Source: Marinoscillum luteum
GTDB taxonomy: Bacteria > Bacteroidota > Bacteroidia > Cytophagales > Cyclobacteriaceae
Assembly: GCF_044005705.1 (NCBI RefSeq)
Contig: NZ_JBIPKE010000015.1
Span: 442,030 to 506,029 of the forward strand
DNA length: 64,000 nt
Direction of reading: 5' to 3'
In this document: piece by piece, positions 51,125 to 59,598 of the stretch
Position numbering within the stretch: position 1 is the first letter of the stretch
How the letters are laid out: each line of letters begins with the position of its first letter
Position numbers and translations under genes: made by a program
The notes under the pieces: generated by a model
Database searches by the model: none
The model's input: the letters and a program-made list of their open reading frames with translations, nothing else
What the model was told of the DNA's origin: nothing

Positions 51125-51988
51125 ATGATCCCTTCCACTCATGCTCCGCTCATCAGTCCTGAAGACTACGATCTCCTGCTCGGTGCCAAACCACCTACCC
51201 CAGAGCTTACTCCCATTTCTTTTGCCGAAAGGGAAGAACTTCTGGACCTTGTGATTGCTGAAAACATAGAATACCGATACATCAACGGATCATGTGAAGA
51301 CCGGGCGCATTACATCTCCCTACTCCTGAAAAAACATCAGGTGACTGCTGGTAAAATCTGGAATTTCGCACCTGCCAGGTATTCCCTCTCCTCGGATGAG
51401 CTCTTCAATATGACCGACCCGTTGGGAATTTCTGAAAATACCACCTGGGGCTACCACGTAGCACCTTTCCTCACGGCCTACAATGAACAAGGGGAAATAG
51501 AAACACTGGTGATCGATCAGTCACTGAGTGCAGATGTGCTCCTGACCATAGACGAGTGGCTTGCCCTCATGAACTGTCCCCGGTCTATTTACCTGCTCAC
51601 AGATGCAGACAGCTACCTGTTTTTTTCGCTCAACAACTACCTGATGCAGGACGAGTCCGCTCCTGCGGATGAGTGGCCGGCCTTTCTACCCTCTATTATC
51701 ACCGGCAACTTCTGGAACCTGGCCCCTGGAGATGATTACGTACAAAAAGGACTCTCCATCAATGACCTGGCCCTGGAGATCTTTAGCATCAAAAATCAGT
51801 TGCCAGCGCACGAAGAGGCCTATCTGCATGAGCTCCTAAAAAACATTGATGATGTCATCCGGCTCACCGAAGTGGCCAAGCCTGCTGAACTGTCATCCAA
51901 GACCTATCGCAGCCTGATCAGCTACTACGACAAGCGCTATGCGCACTGGAACGACCGTGTGGCGCATACCCAGGCGTGCCTCAACTAG
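51125..51988 (+). CDS. Protein-glutaminase-like enzyme without a signal peptide
   Basis: A 287-residue protein. Three blocks match the Cys-His-Asp triad layout of the protein glutaminase of Chryseobacterium: Cys57 in INGSCEDRAHYI, His111 in TWGYHVAPFL and Asp131 in LVIDQSLS, in the right order and spacing. The family deamidates glutamine side chains in proteins (transglutaminase-like fold). Unlike that secreted precursor, this protein has no signal peptide or pro-region, so it appears cytosolic. The C-terminal half (about 180-287) has no recognised domain. It follows a GNAT gene by 120 bases. Activity is inferred from the triad only. Confidence 0.72.
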   Translation: MIPSTHAPLISPEDYDLLLGAKPPTPELTPISFAEREELLDLVIAENIEYRYINGSCEDRAHYISLLLKKHQVTAGKIWNFAPARYSLSSDELFNMTDPLGISENTTWGYHVAPFLTAYNEQGEIETLVIDQSLSADVLLTIDEWLALMNCPRSIYLLTDADSYLFFSLNNYLMQDESAPADEWPAFLPSIITGNFWNLAPGDDYVQKGLSINDLALEIFSIKNQLPAHEEAYLHELLKNIDDVIRLTEVAKPAELSSKTYRSLISYYDKRYAHWNDRVAHTQACLN

Positions 51989-51994
51989 CTGAAT

Positions 51995-52990
51995 TCAATC
52001 TACTGCGTAACTTTTGAAATGTCGCTCTTTGATGCGGGTTCTGTAATCTGTGATGAGCGCACTGTAGCTCCCCACTCCCAGTCCGGGTGTCACGTAGTAG
52101 TAGATCTTTCCATCGGAGGCATCTGAGATTACATGGGTGTCTATGCTCCCGCGCTCACCCGGTGTACTCACGATCTGGAGATAGGCATAGCTGGCATCCC
52201 TGGCCAAAATAGCCTCACGAATCACAGATGGATCAACCAACTGCACAGGATACGGGTATATCTCAGCGAGCTCTTCAGCAGCTACCTTCGGGTCCACGTC
52301 GTTCTGATCGATGAGGAGAATCTTATCCTTCAGCTCCGGGTTATTCGCCTCTATCTGTTTAGGCATTTTGCTCATCTTGTTTTCACTATCAGTGGCCAGG
52401 TACCTCAGGAGGTACTGGATTTGCTGTACACCATAGACCGCACCCGACAATGAAGGATAAACAGAAGGAAGAAACACACTGACCAGCGGTTTGGTATCAG
52501 AAATCTCCAGCGTGGTAATTTCCCTGGACAGCACCGTGTATTTTGAGGTGTGATTATAGGTCAGTTCTCCAGTGGAGGAAGTGCGCCACCCGGCCGGGTC
52601 GCCATCGGAGCCACTCACCAGTCCTATTCGCTCATACTCCAGGTACTGACCAAAACTGATCAGCAGGTATTGATCGGGGTTTTTCTCTATGAGTTCGAAG
52701 GCTGTGGCCTCCGGGTGAAATTCTACCTTCTCGGTCAAATCCCAAAAATTCTCCAGCGCATATCTGAGGGCAAAATTGCGCCCTGCTATTTGGTTTTGAT
52801 AATCCTCCAGTGCTTTGGGATACTTCTTACTGAGCTTGGATACTATTTTGGGATCGGGCTCCTCCAGCACGAGCAGCAGTGTGGAGTTCTTAATCTTCTC
52901 GACATCTTTCTGGTCGGTATTGAGAAATTGGGCGTTGGCTGCTACGGAAAGTACATACAGCAGACATACAGACCCTAGTAATCTGGTCAT
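51995..52990 (-). CDS. Exported protein of unknown function
   Basis: A 331-residue protein with a signal peptide (MTRLLGSVCLLYVLSVAANAQ). The mature part is mixed alpha/beta with no recognised domain; notable are NSTLLLVLEEPDPKIVSKL and DKILLIDQNDVDPKVAAEEL, two similar-looking strand-loop-helix units about 180 residues apart that may reflect an internal duplication. Probably periplasmic. Convergent with the glutaminase-like gene and divergent from the radical SAM gene. Confidence 0.75.
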   Translation of the reverse strand: MTRLLGSVCLLYVLSVAANAQFLNTDQKDVEKIKNSTLLLVLEEPDPKIVSKLSKKYPKALEDYQNQIAGRNFALRYALENFWDLTEKVEFHPEATAFELIEKNPDQYLLISFGQYLEYERIGLVSGSDGDPAGWRTSSTGELTYNHTSKYTVLSREITTLEISDTKPLVSVFLPSVYPSLSGAVYGVQQIQYLLRYLATDSENKMSKMPKQIEANNPELKDKILLIDQNDVDPKVAAEELAEIYPYPVQLVDPSVIREAILARDASYAYLQIVSTPGERGSIDTHVISDASDGKIYYYVTPGLGVGSYSALITDYRTRIKERHFKSYAVD

Positions 52991-53131
52991 AGGCGAATCA
53001 TTATTTTAGGCACATCGAAGGTAGAAAAATATCCGCATCAGTCATAAGCAATTGATTGATAATGGAAGAATGCTGAGTATTTCTTACCGATCCAACTCTT
53101 TCAAGTAGTTTTGTAGGCGATCCCTACGGCC

Positions 53132-55318
53132 TTGAAAGACATTCTCCTCATCACTCCCCCATTCACACAGCTCAATACGCCCTATCCGGCTACTCCCTAC
53201 CTCAAAGGCTTTCTCAACACGATCGGACTAGAAGCATACCAGATGGACCTGGGCATGGAGGTGATTCTGGCGCTTTTCTCTAAGGATGGCCTGCAAAATC
53301 TATTCGCCGAAGCGGAAAATGACCAGACCGACTGGTCTGAAAACGCCCTCAGGATTTTTGCTCTACAAGAAGACTACCAGCATACCATCACGGACACCAT
53401 GGCTTTCCTGCAAGGGAAAAATCCATCCTTCGCCAGGCAGATCTGCTCCGGGCAGTACCTCCCCCAAGCCAGCAGGTTTGACCAGCCCGATGAGCTCGAC
53501 TGGGCCTTTGGCTCCATGGGCTTTCAGGACAAAGCCAAACACCTGGCCACCCTGTACCTGGAGGACCTTTCGGACTTCATAGTAGAGTGCGTGGATGAAA
53601 ACTTTGGATTTAGCCGCTATGCCGAGCGGCTGGGGCGAAGTGCCAACTCCTTTGATGAACTCTATGCGCACCTGCAGCAGCCTCCAACTTTTATAGACCA
53701 ACTTACCATACAGCTCCTGAAAGAGCTACTGGAGCCGCATACGCCTCAGCTCATTTGTTTTTCCGTCCCCTTTCCGGGAAATCTGTACAGTGCTTTCAGG
53801 TGTGCGCAGTGGATCAAAAGCCATTATCCCCATACCAAAATCGCGATGGGTGGCGGCTTTCCCAATACCGAACTGAGAAGCCTCTCCGACCCACGGGTCT
53901 TCAGCTTCTTTGACTACATCACCCTGGACGATGGGGAACTGCCCATAGAGCTGATCGCTGAGCAAACGCTCCATCCTGACCGTAGTGTTTTACTGAAAAG
54001 GACCTTCCTTATGGAAAACGGGGAAGTAGTCTACCAGAACTCCTCTCCCCGGCCCGACTACAAGCAAACGGCAGTAGGCACCCCCGACTATTCTGACCTG
54101 CCACTCTCCGAGTACATCTCTGTGATAGAAATGGCCAACCCCATGCATAGCCTGTGGAGTGATGGCCGCTGGAACAAGCTCACCATGGCCCATGGGTGCT
54201 ACTGGGGCAAATGCACCTTTTGTGACATCTCTCTGGACTACATCCGCCTGTACGAACCCATCGCTGCACGCACGCTGGTAGACCGTATGGAGGCCATGAT
54301 CGCTCAGACAGGCGAAAAGGGATTTCATTTTGTGGATGAGGCCGCACCGCCAGCACTGATGCGCGAAGTGGCTCTGGAGATCATCCGCAGAAAACTTAGC
54401 GTCACCTGGTGGACCAACATCCGGTTTGAGAAGAGCTTTACCCGTGACCTGTGTGTGCTCCTGAAGGCCTCCGGATGCATAGCGGTATCGGGCGGACTGG
54501 AAGTAGCCTCCGACCGGCTGCTACAGCTCATAGACAAAGGCGTGACCGTGGAGCAGGTGGCCAGGGTGACCAGCCACTTCACCGATGCGGGCATGATGGT
54601 ACATGCCTACCTCATGTATGGCTACCCTACCCAAACCGTGCAGGAGACCATCGACAGCCTGGAGATGGTGCGCCAGCTCTTCGAACTTGGCGTGATGCAG
54701 TCAGGCTTCTGGCATCAGTTTGCCCTCACGGCCCACAGTCCTGTAGGGCTCAACCCGGATGCCTACGGTATCCAGCCAGTGCACAACGACATCTCCTTTG
54801 CCAACAACGACATCCAGTTTAGTGATCGCACGGGCATCGACCATGGTCAGTTTAGCTTTGGGTTGAAAAAATCCCTGTACAACTACATGCACGATATCGG
54901 GTTTGAGCTGCCCCTGCAGGAGTGGTTTGATTTCAAAATCCCACGGACTTCTGTCAAAAGAGATTTTATAGAAAACTGCCTGGAGACCGACACAGAGTAC
55001 CTGATCCGACCTACTGCCAGGATTCTCTGGCTGGGTGGAACACCGGCGGTCAGCTACTCCTCCCGAACCAAGAAAGGGAAAACCAAAGAAATGATGCACC
55101 TGACCATTCAGACCCGAACGGATGCCCTGCAGGTGAACCTGGAAAAACCAAAAGGACAGTGGCTGCTGGCGCAACTGGCGCAGCTCACCCCGGACCACCC
55201 TGCCCGCACCCTGGCACAGCTAAAAGCTGAGTATGATGCGGAGTTTGGAGCGTTTGAGCAGTTTTGGTACTCCAAGCCCATCGACCTCCTGCGAGACCAT
55301 GGCCTGCTGGCGTTGTAA
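53132..55318 (+). CDS. B12-binding-type radical SAM protein with a CX4CX2C motif
   Basis: A 728-residue protein. The N-terminal third (about 190-270) is a Rossmann-like cobalamin-binding-type domain (FSVPFPGNLYSAFRCAQWIK, IAMGGGFPN), but lacks an obvious DxHxxG motif. The radical SAM core carries Cys356, Cys361 and Cys364 (GCYWGKCTFC), a CX4CX2C spacing instead of the usual CX3CX2C, followed by FVDEAAPP and SGGLEVASDRLL. The start is the TTG at 53132 (the first residues KDILLITPPF fit the family). The C-terminal ~200 residues have no recognised domain. Reaction unknown; methylation or ring chemistry are common in the family. Confidence 0.88.
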   Translation: MKDILLITPPFTQLNTPYPATPYLKGFLNTIGLEAYQMDLGMEVILALFSKDGLQNLFAEAENDQTDWSENALRIFALQEDYQHTITDTMAFLQGKNPSFARQICSGQYLPQASRFDQPDELDWAFGSMGFQDKAKHLATLYLEDLSDFIVECVDENFGFSRYAERLGRSANSFDELYAHLQQPPTFIDQLTIQLLKELLEPHTPQLICFSVPFPGNLYSAFRCAQWIKSHYPHTKIAMGGGFPNTELRSLSDPRVFSFFDYITLDDGELPIELIAEQTLHPDRSVLLKRTFLMENGEVVYQNSSPRPDYKQTAVGTPDYSDLPLSEYISVIEMANPMHSLWSDGRWNKLTMAHGCYWGKCTFCDISLDYIRLYEPIAARTLVDRMEAMIAQTGEKGFHFVDEAAPPALMREVALEIIRRKLSVTWWTNIRFEKSFTRDLCVLLKASGCIAVSGGLEVASDRLLQLIDKGVTVEQVARVTSHFTDAGMMVHAYLMYGYPTQTVQETIDSLEMVRQLFELGVMQSGFWHQFALTAHSPVGLNPDAYGIQPVHNDISFANNDIQFSDRTGIDHGQFSFGLKKSLYNYMHDIGFELPLQEWFDFKIPRTSVKRDFIENCLETDTEYLIRPTARILWLGGTPAVSYSSRTKKGKTKEMMHLTIQTRTDALQVNLEKPKGQWLLAQLAQLTPDHPARTLAQLKAEYDAEFGAFEQFWYSKPIDLLRDHGLLAL

Positions 55319-55417
55319 GCCAAAGGAATGAATTCCTGTTCGTGCCCAAACAAAGAAGTCGACAAAAACAGAAGAACAACTCAACACGGAAGATCGACCC
55401 CAAAGCAATCGCCACGC

Positions 55418-55509
55418 CCTATAGCTAACAATGGTTTGTTCAGGTAGTAAAAATTGGTAGATTTGGGATAAGGCGGCTTGCAGCTATAGGAGGTTGAGAG
55501 TCGGTTGTT
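55418..55509 (+). repeat. Interspersed accessory-region repeat, copy 1
   Basis: First of three related non-coding elements. It begins with CCTATAGCT (55418-55426), continues AACAATGGTTTGTTCAGG, then holds a TAGATTTGGGATAAGGCG block and AGCTATAGG (55482-55490), the exact complement of the beginning, and ends in GGTTGTT (55503-55509). Copies 2 and 3 start in the same way. It lies 45 bases upstream of the ATG at 55554 of the first tail-fibre-like gene. Confidence 0.8.
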
Positions 55510-55553
55510 TGATCAGTACTGAATATCAAAATCACCATTTTAAACAAAGGATT

Positions 55554-56474
55554 ATGGAAAAAATATTATTCCTAATTATAGCAATCATGATTACTTATGC
55601 CTCGAAAGCACAGCATGATGAAACTATAAATGGAACAACATTTAAGACAAATGGGAATGTAGGTATTGGAACATCAAACCCAAGCGGGCAATGGGGTGAA
55701 AAACTTCATGTTTTTTCTTCCAACTCTAACAACGGAATTAAGATAGAGCGAGGCGATGGAGCTTCGGGTTCATTTTTAGCCTATCAAAATGCTGTGTATC
55801 TAGGTTCAGGGTCTAGTCATAATTTGGGATTTTTAATAGGCGGTAGTACCAAGGTACTTCTAAATACAAACGGAATTCTAGGAATTGGTACAACTACTCC
55901 ATCTACCCAGTGGGGTGAAAAGCTACACGTACATTCGAATAACTCAAACACTGGCATAAAAATAGGACGTGGTGACGGGGCGTGGGGATCATTCCTTGCC
56001 TATGAAGATGGAGTTTATCTAGGATCTGGTTCAGTCCACAAACTCGGTTTTCTAATTGGTGGCCAGACAAAATTACTAATCAATCAAACAGGAGATGTAG
56101 GTATCGGAACGACCTCACCAGATGCCAAACTTGCAGTAAATGGCACGATTCATACAAAAGAGGTCAGAGTTGATTTAAATGGTTGGTCAGATTTTGTTTT
56201 TGAAAAAGATTACGAACTTCTAACCCTTGAAGAAGTCGAACAACATATAAACGAAAATGGTCATCTCCCTGAAATCCCAAGTGAGGCCGAAGTAACTGAG
56301 AATGGGATCAACTTAGGTGAAATGAACGCAAAACTGCTTCAGAAGATTGAGGAATTGACACTTCACCTTATCCAGGAGCACAAAAACACCCAAGAACTTT
56401 CTAAGAAGATAGAAAGGTTAGAAAATGAACTCACCACTCTGAAAAATGAGCAAAAGGCCAAAACAAGCGATTAA
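55554..56474 (+). CDS. Exported tail-fibre-like surface protein, first of three paralogues
   Basis: A 306-residue protein from the ATG at 55554 with a signal peptide (MEKILFLIIAIMITYASKAQ). The body has two near-repeat beta units, each with an NVGIGT/ILGIGTTT motif and WGEKLHV..GIKI.RGDGA..SFLAYE-type segments, and a third VGIGTTSPDAKLAVNG. It is followed by the C-terminal module VDLNGWSDFVFEKDYELLTL and a coiled coil from GEMNAKLLQKIEEL. Proteins of this kind are surface structures in Bacteroidota (related in layout to tail-fibre-type proteins). The C-terminal ~90 residues are nearly identical to those of the next two genes. Ends in a long Lys/Glu coiled coil. Confidence 0.82.
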   Translation: MEKILFLIIAIMITYASKAQHDETINGTTFKTNGNVGIGTSNPSGQWGEKLHVFSSNSNNGIKIERGDGASGSFLAYQNAVYLGSGSSHNLGFLIGGSTKVLLNTNGILGIGTTTPSTQWGEKLHVHSNNSNTGIKIGRGDGAWGSFLAYEDGVYLGSGSVHKLGFLIGGQTKLLINQTGDVGIGTTSPDAKLAVNGTIHTKEVRVDLNGWSDFVFEKDYELLTLEEVEQHINENGHLPEIPSEAEVTENGINLGEMNAKLLQKIEELTLHLIQEHKNTQELSKKIERLENELTTLKNEQKAKTSD

Positions 56475-56586
56475 TTAAAAAGGGGCTTTCATCATTGAAA
56501 CTGAATACAAAACAGAAAGCCAATAGCTTCTTACCGGTATGAGTATTTGAATTGTGTAATGCTCGCCAATCAAAATCTTCCAAATT

Positions 56587-57645
56587 ATGAAAAAAACAAT
56601 TCTACTTCTAATACCCATTGCCCTTAGTCATTTCGCGCATGCTCAGTGGGTAAATGATGAAAATAATTACACCTCCGGTCAGTTGGCGATCGGATCATCA
56701 GCAACATGGGCTCCTCTTACCATTAACAGTGTTTCTGGAGCTAATGGTAACGTTGGAGTTTCATTGGCTTTCGATGGTACAATTCATCCCGAAATTGGGT
56801 ATAGGTTTAAAGCAAATGGTTCAAATTACTATCAAGTATTATACAATGGTAGCCATATCATGTGGAAGCATTATGAAAGTAGTAATTATGTACCTAAAAT
56901 GTCACTCTCTAATGAGGGTAATTTAGGTTTAGGAGTTGCTAGCCCATCAAGTTCACTTGACATTTTGACTAAATCGGTTAGTGGTGGTGAACATCTAATT
57001 AAATTGAAAGTATCAGATGCTACTACTGACTATTTAACAATTCAAAACAACACCGGAACGGGTGGACAATTCATTCCAGCCATAGTGGGTTTCCATGAGT
57101 CGGATAACAGACTAGCACTGAGATTAACTGCATCAACCTCCTCATCAACTGATAACGGAAGCAATGCATTAATGATTTTTGACTCTAGACAAATCAATGG
57201 GAGTTCTCATTCAGCAATATCTGCCCGACCTCTTTTTCAATGGTCCAATTTCACTGATGCAAAAATGACCATGCTTGCAAATGGGAATTTAGGTTTGGGG
57301 ACTGAATCTCCTGATTCCAAACTTGCAGTAAATGGTACAATTCATACGAAGGAGGTCAGAGTTGATTTAAATGGTTGGTCAGACTTTGTCTTTGCAAATG
57401 ATTATAAATTACCAACTCTGAAAGAAGTAGAAACATACATCTCAGAAAACAAACATCTTCCAGAAATCCCAAGCGAAGCGGAGGTATCTGAGAACGGGAT
57501 AAATCTCGGAGAAATGAACGCCAAACTGCTTCAGAAGATTGAGGAATTGACGCTATACATGATCGATATGAATAGGCGAATGAACCAACTCGAAACTGAA
57601 AATACAGAGCTCAAAGAGAAAGTTCAACTTCTTGAAGACAAATGA
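56587..57645 (+). CDS. Exported tail-fibre-like surface protein, second of three paralogues
   Basis: A 352-residue protein with a signal peptide (MKKTILLLIPIALSHFAHAQ). Its central part differs from the other two paralogues (MSLSNEGNLGLGVASPSSSL, then ASTSSSTDNGSNALMIFDSR), but the C-terminal module is nearly the same: GLGTESPDSKLAVNGTIHTK, VDLNGWSDFVFANDYKL, then INLGEMNAKLLQKIEELTLY and a coiled coil. The DNA is also almost identical in this 3' part, which suggests recent duplication or conversion. Surface location is inferred. Confidence 0.82.
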   Translation: MKKTILLLIPIALSHFAHAQWVNDENNYTSGQLAIGSSATWAPLTINSVSGANGNVGVSLAFDGTIHPEIGYRFKANGSNYYQVLYNGSHIMWKHYESSNYVPKMSLSNEGNLGLGVASPSSSLDILTKSVSGGEHLIKLKVSDATTDYLTIQNNTGTGGQFIPAIVGFHESDNRLALRLTASTSSSTDNGSNALMIFDSRQINGSSHSAISARPLFQWSNFTDAKMTMLANGNLGLGTESPDSKLAVNGTIHTKEVRVDLNGWSDFVFANDYKLPTLKEVETYISENKHLPEIPSEAEVSENGINLGEMNAKLLQKIEELTLYMIDMNRRMNQLETENTELKEKVQLLEDK

Positions 57646-57853
57646 CATATTAAGATGAAACCAAGAAAACCTGAAATCTCTCCTGTGTCCCTAAAGCCAT
57701 TAATCTGCAATAGGTAGTGGGTCTCTGGCACGTTGTGAGTCACCCCTTGCCGGTCGCGGCAGATTTCGCTATTTTGCTGCAATTAAGCCAGTGGTGAGCA
57801 CACAGCGCCATACACGGGCATTACGATCAATCACTTTCTAACTAGATACTAAG

Positions 57854-59077
57854 ATGTCAATAAAAATTACGGTCTTAATTCTAATACTATTTTTTTCATT
57901 TCAACTTTCAGCTCAGCAAGATTTGGAAATGCAAAATAAGAATATCAAAAATGTTAATAACATTACGATTAATGATCCAGGTGTTAATGAAGGAATACAA
58001 TGGTTGCAATCCAGTGCAAATTGGACAATTGATGTCTCTCCTGAAACTAGAACAAATAATGACGGAAATTTAAACTTGTATGGAACTTCGGGAAACATTG
58101 TCCTTTGGAGACCGCTTAGGCTAAAAAGCGATCTTCAGGTTTTGGGTTCTGGTGATCACTACATATCAAACGGCAATCTCGGATTAGGCACTACAACTCC
58201 AACATCTAAACTTAGCATTAGGAATGTCGGAGCTTTGGATGGTGTTAAGCTTTTAGACTTTTCTGAATCGAATGGGGAATCATTCCTATTCAAAGGCAAT
58301 TTCCTAGGAACTGGTGCTTCGGGTAATTCCGTATTTATCGGATCAAATGCCTCTGGATATCAATCCAATATTATGACTTGGAGAGGAGATGGAAATATTG
58401 GGGTTGGAATTACAAACCCAAATGCTAGAATGCATTTATATAAAGACGCCTCCGGTTCTCAAACACTGCTTATATTAGAGAAAAATGAAGGCGATATCAA
58501 CGAAAACTCAGAGATTAATCTAGATTTCGTTTTTACGGATGATAATACAAACGGCACTCCTCAAGCTAGAATAAGCTCAGTGGCAAATACAGACGCTTCC
58601 AACGGAGGTGGTATGGAAGCAGAAGGTACTGCTGATTTAAAGTTTTGGACGGCAAGTTCGGTGAATAGCACGACGAACAACTTAGTTGAAAGAATGAGAA
58701 TAACTAGTCAAGGTCATGTTGGAATTGGAACCACAAACCCAGATCCGAACTTCAAATTATCTGTCAATGGAAGTATTAGATCTAAGGAAGTGAAAGTTGA
58801 AGCTAATTGGTCAGACTTTGTCTTCTATGATAATTACGAACTTCGAACTCTTGAAGAGGTTGAAAAACACATTGCTGAAAACGGACATCTCCCTGAAATC
58901 CCAAGTGAGGCTGAAGTAACTGAAAACGGGATAAATCTAGGAGAAATGAACGCCAAACTGCTTCAGAAGATAGAAGAGATTACGCTTTACATGATAGACA
59001 TAAACAAGCAGGTTCAACAATTAACGTTGGAAAATCAAGAACTGAAAGAAAAGGTTCTGAGCCTTGAAAACCAATAA
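57854..59077 (+). CDS. Exported tail-fibre-like surface protein, third of three paralogues
   Basis: A 407-residue protein with a signal peptide (MSIKITVLILILFFSFQLSAQ). The N-terminal part is unlike the first two paralogues apart from Gly-rich NLGLGTTTPTSKLSI and NIGVGITNPNARMHLY units (the VGIGTT repeat family). The C-terminal module follows (HVGIGTTNPDPNFKLSVNGS, NWSDFVFYDNYELRTL, INLGEMNAKLLQKIEEITLY) with a coiled coil to the end. AT-rich. It is followed by a 521-base non-coding stretch of repeats. Confidence 0.82.
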   Translation: MSIKITVLILILFFSFQLSAQQDLEMQNKNIKNVNNITINDPGVNEGIQWLQSSANWTIDVSPETRTNNDGNLNLYGTSGNIVLWRPLRLKSDLQVLGSGDHYISNGNLGLGTTTPTSKLSIRNVGALDGVKLLDFSESNGESFLFKGNFLGTGASGNSVFIGSNASGYQSNIMTWRGDGNIGVGITNPNARMHLYKDASGSQTLLILEKNEGDINENSEINLDFVFTDDNTNGTPQARISSVANTDASNGGGMEAEGTADLKFWTASSVNSTTNNLVERMRITSQGHVGIGTTNPDPNFKLSVNGSIRSKEVKVEANWSDFVFYDNYELRTLEEVEKHIAENGHLPEIPSEAEVTENGINLGEMNAKLLQKIEEITLYMIDINKQVQQLTLENQELKEKVLSLENQ

Positions 59078-59184
59078 AGATCATAATCGAGTAGATGAGC
59101 GATAAGCCCACCTGTGCGCCTCACTAGGCGTGTCCCTCACTTCCGCCAGACCTATGTGTCGGTCGCTGCTTTCACTTTATCCTT

Positions 59185-59300
59185 CGACACGGCAGTTTGC
59201 AACTGCCTGCTCAGGATGACAAACGACACGGCAGTTTACAACTGCCTGCTCAGGATGACAAGCGGCACGGCAGTCGGTAACTGTCTGCTCAGAGGACAAT
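59185..59300. repeat. Three tandem copies of a 39-base hairpin unit
   Basis: Units at 59185-59223, 59224-59262 and 59263-59300 (39, 39 and 38 bases; the third is degenerate). Each starts CGACACGGCAGTT and holds GGCAGTT / AACTGCC inverted arms; the flanking CTTCGAC and GCTCAGGATGACA match the REP-like sequence common in Bacteroidota (CCTTCGACTCCGCTCAGGATGACA in form), with the hairpin inserted in its middle. Confidence 0.9.
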
Positions 59301-59358
59301 CAACCCTTCATAAACGTGAATTCGAGGTATAAGCCCATAAGTGGACATGGCTGGCTTT

Positions 59359-59383
59359 GTCACCCTGAGCTCCGTCGAAGGGT
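59359..59383. repeat. REP-like sequence, opposite orientation
   Basis: GTCACCCTGAGCTCCGTCG followed by AAGGGT at 59359-59383. This is the reverse complement in form of the REP-like core seen in the tandem units (CCTTCGAC...GCTCAGG...GAC). Such elements are scattered in many Bacteroidota genomes. Confidence 0.6.
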
Positions 59384-59428
59384 AAGACAAAGCCCCTGAT
59401 CTTATGGAGATGTCTCCAACAAACCCAT

Positions 59429-59560
59429 CTGATAATTAACAGCAAATCCCACATCTTCTGGATAACCTCCCCTATAGCCAATAATGGTTTGTTCAGGTGT
59501 TAAAAATTGGTAGATTTGGTATAAGGCGACTGCAGCGATTGGGGTTGAGATCTGGTTGTT
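59429..59560 (+). repeat. Interspersed accessory-region repeat, copy 2
   Basis: Longer copy, starting at CTGATAATTAACAGC, with GGATAACCT before the shared CCTATAGCC (59471-59479), ATAATGGTTTGTTCAGG, TAGATTTGGTATAAGGCG and the GGTTGTT end (59554-59560). The inverted CCTATAGC arm present in copy 1 is degenerate. It lies 38 bases upstream of the CPBP protease ATG. Confidence 0.8.
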
Positions 59561-59598
59561 AGCGGTTATTGAAAAAATGCAAAGAATTTAGAAACTAA

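Larger units (their letters stand above)
59078..59598. other. 521-base repeat-rich non-coding stretch
   Basis: Contains, in order: unassigned sequence (59078-59184), three tandem 39-base hairpin units (59185-59300), a REP-like sequence (59359-59383), accessory repeat copy 2 (59429-59560) and a short AT-rich leader to the CPBP protease gene. A 72-codon plus-strand frame over 59114-59332 runs through the tandem repeats and is probably spurious. Confidence 0.8.

Noticed and set aside
56484..56521. GGCTTTC / GAAAGCC inverted repeat after the first tail-fibre-like gene
   Set aside because: Arms of 7 bases separated by 24 bases and no T-run; too weak to call a terminator or recombination site.
59185..59300. 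Possible CRISPR-like array
   Set aside because: The units are directly tandem without spacers, only three in number, and no cas genes are present.
59114..59332. 72-codon plus-strand frame with repeated NCLLRMT units
   Set aside because: It runs exactly through the tandem 39-base hairpin units (a multiple of three), so the repeated peptide follows from the repeat; no plausible protein features.
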